A stretch of DNA of 64,000 nt from CAZDQL01 sp964507325 (GTDB lineage: Bacteria > Planctomycetota > UBA1135 > GCA-002686595). Within the stretch, counting starts at the first letter, position 1; every line of letters starts with the position of its first letter. Position numbers and translations under genes: made by a program. The stretch is from NCBI GenBank assembly GCA_964507325.1, contig CAZDQL010000016.1:1-64000 (forward strand), in the 5' to 3' direction. Below the pieces are notes generated by a model. It had not been told where the DNA came from and did no database searches. It saw only the letters and a program-made list of their open reading frames with translations. Positions 61,312 through 64,000 of this stretch are shown here, piece after piece.

Positions 61312-61970
61312 CAGGAAGCCCCCCCGATGAAGAGGAAGAACGGGAAGGTGGCGAAGACCACGGCCACGATCACCGCCAGGGCGAGACCGAAGGTGCGGAT
61401 CGTCGGCGTCCACCTGGGGTGGTGCACCCCGAGGGTCTGGAGGCCGCTCTGGACCGCGTGGCTGAGGTGCAGGCCGAGGGCGACCAGGGCGACCAGGTAG
61501 ATCCCGGCTCCGAGGGGCGCGGCGAGCCGCTCCCTCACTCCCTGGGCCAGATCCTCCATCTCGCCCCTGAGGACGGGCACGCGGAAGTCGATCACGTGGA
61601 TCACGATGAACACCAGCATCACCAGGCCGGTGATCAGCATCGTGGCCGAGCCCGCCGTCTTGTTGCCCATGCCCTGGCGCCGGCCGTAGCGCTGATTGCG
61701 CGCCGCGAGGTTTTCGCGCGTGAGGGCCAGGGCGACGATGATGTGGATCAGGAACAGGGCGCCCAAGGCGACCTCGCCCACCGTCAAGAGCCAGCCGTAG
61801 GCGAGCAGGTGGTGGGCGTAGTCGTTGAATCCCTTGTCACCTCCGATCCAGAGGTTCAGGTTCCCAAGGACGTGTATGACGAGAAAACCGACCAACGCCA
61901 GCCCCGTGAGGGCCATGATCGTTTTCTTCCCGATGGAGGACGAGAGGAAGCGTCCCAGCCAACTCAACAT
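61311..61970 (-). CDS. sdhC: Succinate dehydrogenase cytochrome b subunit (single-subunit type)
   Basis: The 219-aa membrane anchor has five predicted helices and conserved histidines (IHVLGN, YAHHLLAYGW, LIHIIVA, VIHVIDFR, LHLSHAVQSGLQTLG) that would bind two b hemes. It is the single-polypeptide type that replaces SdhC plus SdhD and passes electrons to a quinone. It is the first gene of sdhCAB, read away from the histidine-phosphatase gene. The 120-bp leader before it is very G-rich on the plus strand; I found no clear promoter. Confidence 0.93.
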
Positions 61971-62076
61971 GGGGGGAAGGGGGGCAGAAGGTGTGACGCG
62001 CCGCGATGGGGGAGCGGCCTAAGTCCGATGTCCCCCTGTGCTGCGCCAAGGGTCGTGCTCGTTTCGTCGAGCAAGC

Positions 62077-62082
62077 TATCCT
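62077..62082 (+). promoter_or_regulatory. Candidate -10 element (TATCCT) before a 19-codon leader frame
   Basis: TATCCT ends 7 nt before ATG 62090, the start of a 19-codon frame that overlaps the histidine-phosphatase start. The spacing fits a leaderless transcript beginning at that ATG. Confidence 0.35.
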
Positions 62083-62089
62083 GCGCCCG

Positions 62090-62149
62090 ATGAGCAGACA
62101 ACGATCGATGAACGGGTTTTGGACGTACACGCGGGGGTCAAAAGGATGA
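62090..62149 (+). CDS. Possible 19-aa leader peptide upstream of the histidine phosphatase
   Basis: A short frame reads MSRQRSMNGFWTYTRGSKG. Its TGA overlaps the next gene's ATG (ATGA at 62146-62149), so ending translation here could hand ribosomes to the phosphatase start, which has no Shine-Dalgarno sequence of its own. It carries no run of identical amino acids that would suggest classical attenuation. Existence as a translated peptide is unproven. Confidence 0.35.
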   Translation: MSRQRSMNGFWTYTRGSKG

Positions 62150-62784
62150 GCAGCGCGCGATTCCTACTCTTGCGGCATGGTTTGGTGGTCGAGCGCTGGC
62201 GCGGGCGCATCTACGGGCGGCTGGACGCGGAGCTCTCGGCGGAAGGGGAGGAGCAGTCGAGGAGCAACGCGCGCGCGTTGGCCGGGGCGCCCCTGGCTGC
62301 GGTGATCTCCTCCGGCTCGCCGCGGGCGGAGCACACCGCGGCCCTGATGCGCGCCGGGCGGGACCTCCCGCGTCGCGACGACCCCCGGCTGGCGGAGATC
62401 GATCGCGGAGATTGGGCCGGATTCGACCGCGCCGACCTTGAGGCCGTGCAGCCGGGGGCCTGGGACGCCTTCTGGGCCGGCGGGGGGACGATGGCGGTTC
62501 CAGGAGGTGAGTCCCTGGCCGACGTGGTCCGGCGCGTGCGGGAGGCCCTGGACGAGTTGGCGGACGAGTTCTCCGGCCGCGCGGTCGCGATCGTCGCGCA
62601 CCGTTGGGTGATCCGAGCGGCGCTCTGCCAGGCCCTCGACCTGCCCGTGGAGCACGGCGCGCGCTTCGAGGTGCAGCCGGCCGGGGGTGTCCTCGTCGAC
62701 TGGCCCGGCCCGGAGGCGCGTCGGGAGGGCCGGGCGGCATCGGTGGTGCTCCCAGCGCCCGGACGACCCCTCGGTCAGTTGTGA
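62146..62784 (+). CDS. Histidine phosphatase (phosphoglycerate-mutase-like) superfamily protein
   Basis: The 212-aa product has the R-H-G catalytic motif (FLLLRHGLV, residues 6-14), an Arg in GRLDAELSAEGEEQ, EIDRGDWAG and the second histidine in AIVAHRWVIRAAL. This branch covers alpha-ribazole phosphatase, sugar phosphatases and cofactor-dependent mutases; which one cannot be told here. ATG 62146 is chosen because conserved sequence begins directly after it, although the frame is open to 62038. It converges with a small cysteine-containing gene by a 10-bp overlap. Confidence 0.87.
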   Translation: MSSARFLLLRHGLVVERWRGRIYGRLDAELSAEGEEQSRSNARALAGAPLAAVISSGSPRAEHTAALMRAGRDLPRRDDPRLAEIDRGDWAGFDRADLEAVQPGAWDAFWAGGGTMAVPGGESLADVVRRVREALDELADEFSGRAVAIVAHRWVIRAALCQALDLPVEHGARFEVQPAGGVLVDWPGPEARREGRAASVVLPAPGRPLGQL

Positions 62785-63020
62785 CTGGGCCCTCCGGGAG
62801 AGGGCTCACTCTCACCCTCACCCTTCGCCGGCGGTTGACCCGACCCGCCGAGGCTGGCCTCGAGCAAGCGTCGCACGTCGAAGAGGGCCTCCCCGGCGTT
62901 GGCGGCAAGCCAGATGAAGTAGCAGTCGACCGGCTCAGTGGCGTCGTCCACGGGAAAGGCGGCCTTGCAGGTCGCGTCGCACGGCCGCAGCTTGTGCAGG
63001 AAACAGTACTTGCTCGCCAT
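62775..63020 (-). CDS. Small cysteine-containing hypothetical protein
   Basis: The 81-aa product has four cysteines (Cys6, Cys14, Cys18, Cys33) in a C-x7-C-x3-C-x14-C spacing within its first 35 residues. A helical segment (DCYFIWLAANAGEALFDVRRLLEASL) and a polar Gly/Pro/Ser tail follow. The spacing could hold zinc or an iron-sulfur cluster, but I recognise no family. It lies 27 nt after the MaoC-like gene on the same strand, which supports it being real; it lacks a clear Shine-Dalgarno sequence. Confidence 0.5.
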   Translation of the reverse strand: MASKYCFLHKLRPCDATCKAAFPVDDATEPVDCYFIWLAANAGEALFDVRRLLEASLGGSGQPPAKGEGESEPSPGGPSHN

Positions 63021-63047
63021 GGCGATCGGCGGGTCGGTTGACGGGGA

Positions 63048-63545
63048 TCAGGAGCGCCGTCGCAGGTGCAGGGTGCGCCAGTCGCCCTCGATGACAGCCA
63101 CCCCGTCCTGGTTCGTGACCAGCGCGTCGAAGAGCACCCAACCGCGCTTGGGGTGCGGATCCTGCTCGCGGTCGCGCACCGTCAGGCGCACGCCGATCGT
63201 GTCGCCCGCGCGCACGGGCGCGGTGTAGCGGATGCCCATCTCCTGCAGGGCCGCGATGGTGCCGTGGAACGCTCCGGTCTGGTTGACCAGACCACTGGCG
63301 ATCGACTGCACCAGCAGACCGTGGGCGATGCGACCGCGGAAGGGCGTGCGCTGGGCGGTGGTCTCGTCGACGTGCAGCGGATTGAAGTCCCCGGAGAGCC
63401 CGGCGAAGGCGGCGATGTCCGCTTCGGTCACCGTGCGCCGCGGCGAGAGGATCGAGAACCCAGGGGTCAGGTCTTCGAACCACAGGCCTTCGAGACGCCG
63501 GGCGCGGTCCTCGGTGGGCGGCGAGGGGGTGCTCGGAGTGGACAT
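63048..63545 (-). CDS. MaoC-like (R)-specific enoyl-CoA hydratase family protein
   Basis: The 165-aa hot-dog-fold product shows the hydratase signature AGLSGDFNPLHVDETTAQRT, with the Asp and His of the D-x(4)-H pair, then FRGRIAHGLLVQSIASGL. Members add water to enoyl-CoA in fatty-acid or polyhydroxyalkanoate metabolism; others act in related thioester pathways. The length is usual for a single-domain member. ATG 63545 has no Shine-Dalgarno sequence but a TAGACT hexamer lies 6 nt upstream (63552-63557). Confidence 0.87.
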   Translation of the reverse strand: MSTPSTPSPPTEDRARRLEGLWFEDLTPGFSILSPRRTVTEADIAAFAGLSGDFNPLHVDETTAQRTPFRGRIAHGLLVQSIASGLVNQTGAFHGTIAALQEMGIRYTAPVRAGDTIGVRLTVRDREQDPHPKRGWVLFDALVTNQDGVAVIEGDWRTLHLRRRS

Positions 63546-63940
63546 GGCGGCAGTCTAGGGGATTCGGGCCTGCCTGCGCCGGGCTGGGGGGTTGGGACGG
63601 TCGCGATGCGACATAACGTACATTATCCGACACAACGAAGATGGGCACCGGACCCGCCTCGGGACGCCCCAACTGGATCAGCGGACGCACGACCGTCGCG
63701 GGCGAGGAGAGTCCACGGTCGTCAGGAACGGCCGATCGCTGCCGACGTCCGAGGCTCGGGCGGCACGGGAGTCCAGCGCTGGGTCGTACGGCCCCTCGAC
63801 GTCGTCCTCCCAGTGAGCTGCGGTGCACAGCCGCGACCGGAATGCCCCGACGGGCCGGTCGCGTGCCGTCCGGCCGCCGATTCGGGGGGCGGAGACTAGA
63901 CTCTGTAGCGACCCCCATCAGCAATCCACGAGTTCTGCCC
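63546..63940. other. Divergent intergenic region, no gene seen
   Basis: The 395-bp region lies between the MaoC-like gene and the last, incomplete gene. A short AT-richer island at about 63607-63640 (CATAACGTACATTATCCGACAC) stands out against the GC-rich background and could be part of a promoter or operator. TAGACT at 63897-63902 is a candidate -10 for the downstream gene, giving a leader of about 32 nt. Open frames on both strands here lack protein-like composition. Confidence 0.45.
63552..63557 (-). promoter_or_regulatory. Candidate -10 element (TAGACT) for a leaderless MaoC-like mRNA
   Basis: Minus-strand TAGACT ends 6 nt before ATG 63545, and no Shine-Dalgarno sequence is present. The same TAGACT hexamer occurs on the plus strand at 63897-63902. 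Confidence 0.4.
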
Positions 63941-64000
63941 ATGAGCCCCCCCCTCAAGTCCCCCACTCTTGTCGCCGCCGGCCTGGCCTGCCTCGCCGCC
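63941..64000 (+). CDS. Start of a secreted protein (cut by window end)
   Basis: ATG 63941 begins 20 codons reading MSPPLKSPTLVAAGLACLAA, i.e. a basic residue followed by a hydrophobic stretch typical of a signal peptide. Only this N-terminus is in the window. The function cannot be judged. Confidence 0.55.
   Translation, partial: MSPPLKSPTLVAAGLACLAA

Noticed and set aside
61971..61990. GAAGGGGGGCAG resembling the end of repeat element A
   Set aside because: The match stops before the diagnostic TTCA and no partner end or inner block is found, so it is treated as a chance match in G-rich sequence.
62935..63966. Minus-strand 343-codon frame over the MaoC-like gene and spacer
   Set aside because: Out of frame with the MaoC-like gene, Arg/Pro-rich throughout and without any motif.

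Overview
The window is a very GC-rich, densely coded bacterial chromosome segment with many start/stop overlaps (ATGA, GTGA, TGATG) and frequent GTG starts. I infer a member of the Planctomycetota or a close relative, not a proven assignment. The inference rests on a tandem-fused UvrA with four ABC ATPase cores, an XPB-type helicase with a partner protein, an amidase-NamZ fusion, VIT/vWA proteins, an RseP with extra PDZ-like segments, a fused membrane/spermidine-synthase protein and a cluster of secreted HEAT-repeat proteins. No rRNA, tRNA, CRISPR array, prophage or intact insertion sequence was seen.

Layout. 0.2-4.6 kb: a secreted M28 peptidase and a beta-lactamase-fold/NamZ fusion (wall recycling). 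4.6-8 kb: an SNF2 helicase with a SWIM zinc site. 8-13 kb: a TPR lipoprotein, then an operon of a second M28 peptidase, a PBP4-type DD-carboxypeptidase and an inositol-monophosphatase-family enzyme. 13-24 kb: tandem UvrA, XPB helicase, helicase partner, ThiE/TenI-like protein and a signal-peptidase-like protein, mostly in overlapping frames. 24-30 kb (minus): an OmpR-type two-component system and two von Willebrand factor A proteins. 30-33 kb: thiL-tsaE-ECF sigma-putative anti-sigma. 33-38 kb: TolC-like protein, membrane HEAT protein, pilin-like protein, CCA/poly(A) nucleotidyltransferase. 38-42 kb (minus): dxr, rseP, ubiA-like. 42-48 kb: Nudix hydrolase, purM, three secreted or membrane proteins of unknown role and a spermidine-synthase-like protein. 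48-57 kb (minus): four paralogous secreted HEAT proteins. 57-64 kb: a histidine-kinase-like protein with a 15-G tract, the sdhCAB operon, a histidine phosphatase, a MaoC-like hydratase and the start of a further secreted protein.

Most notable are the four tandem HEAT paralogues. Each has a signal peptide, a mature start at or near His-Gly, a Pro/Gly linker, a W-x-x-W-W motif, an alpha-helical HEAT array and a near-invariant C-terminus (P-W-N, then G-x-G-[IV]-L-[DN]-[IL]-L at the very end). I do not recognise this as a named system. Long imperfect palindromes overlap the stop codon of one of these genes and of the anti-sigma gene. A separate pair of about 200-bp elements with 12-bp inverted ends lies just upstream of the SNF2 and thiL genes.

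Two kinds of translation start seem to coexist. Some genes have a clear Shine-Dalgarno sequence. Others lack one and carry a TANNNT hexamer ending 6-8 nt before the start codon, as expected for leaderless mRNAs.
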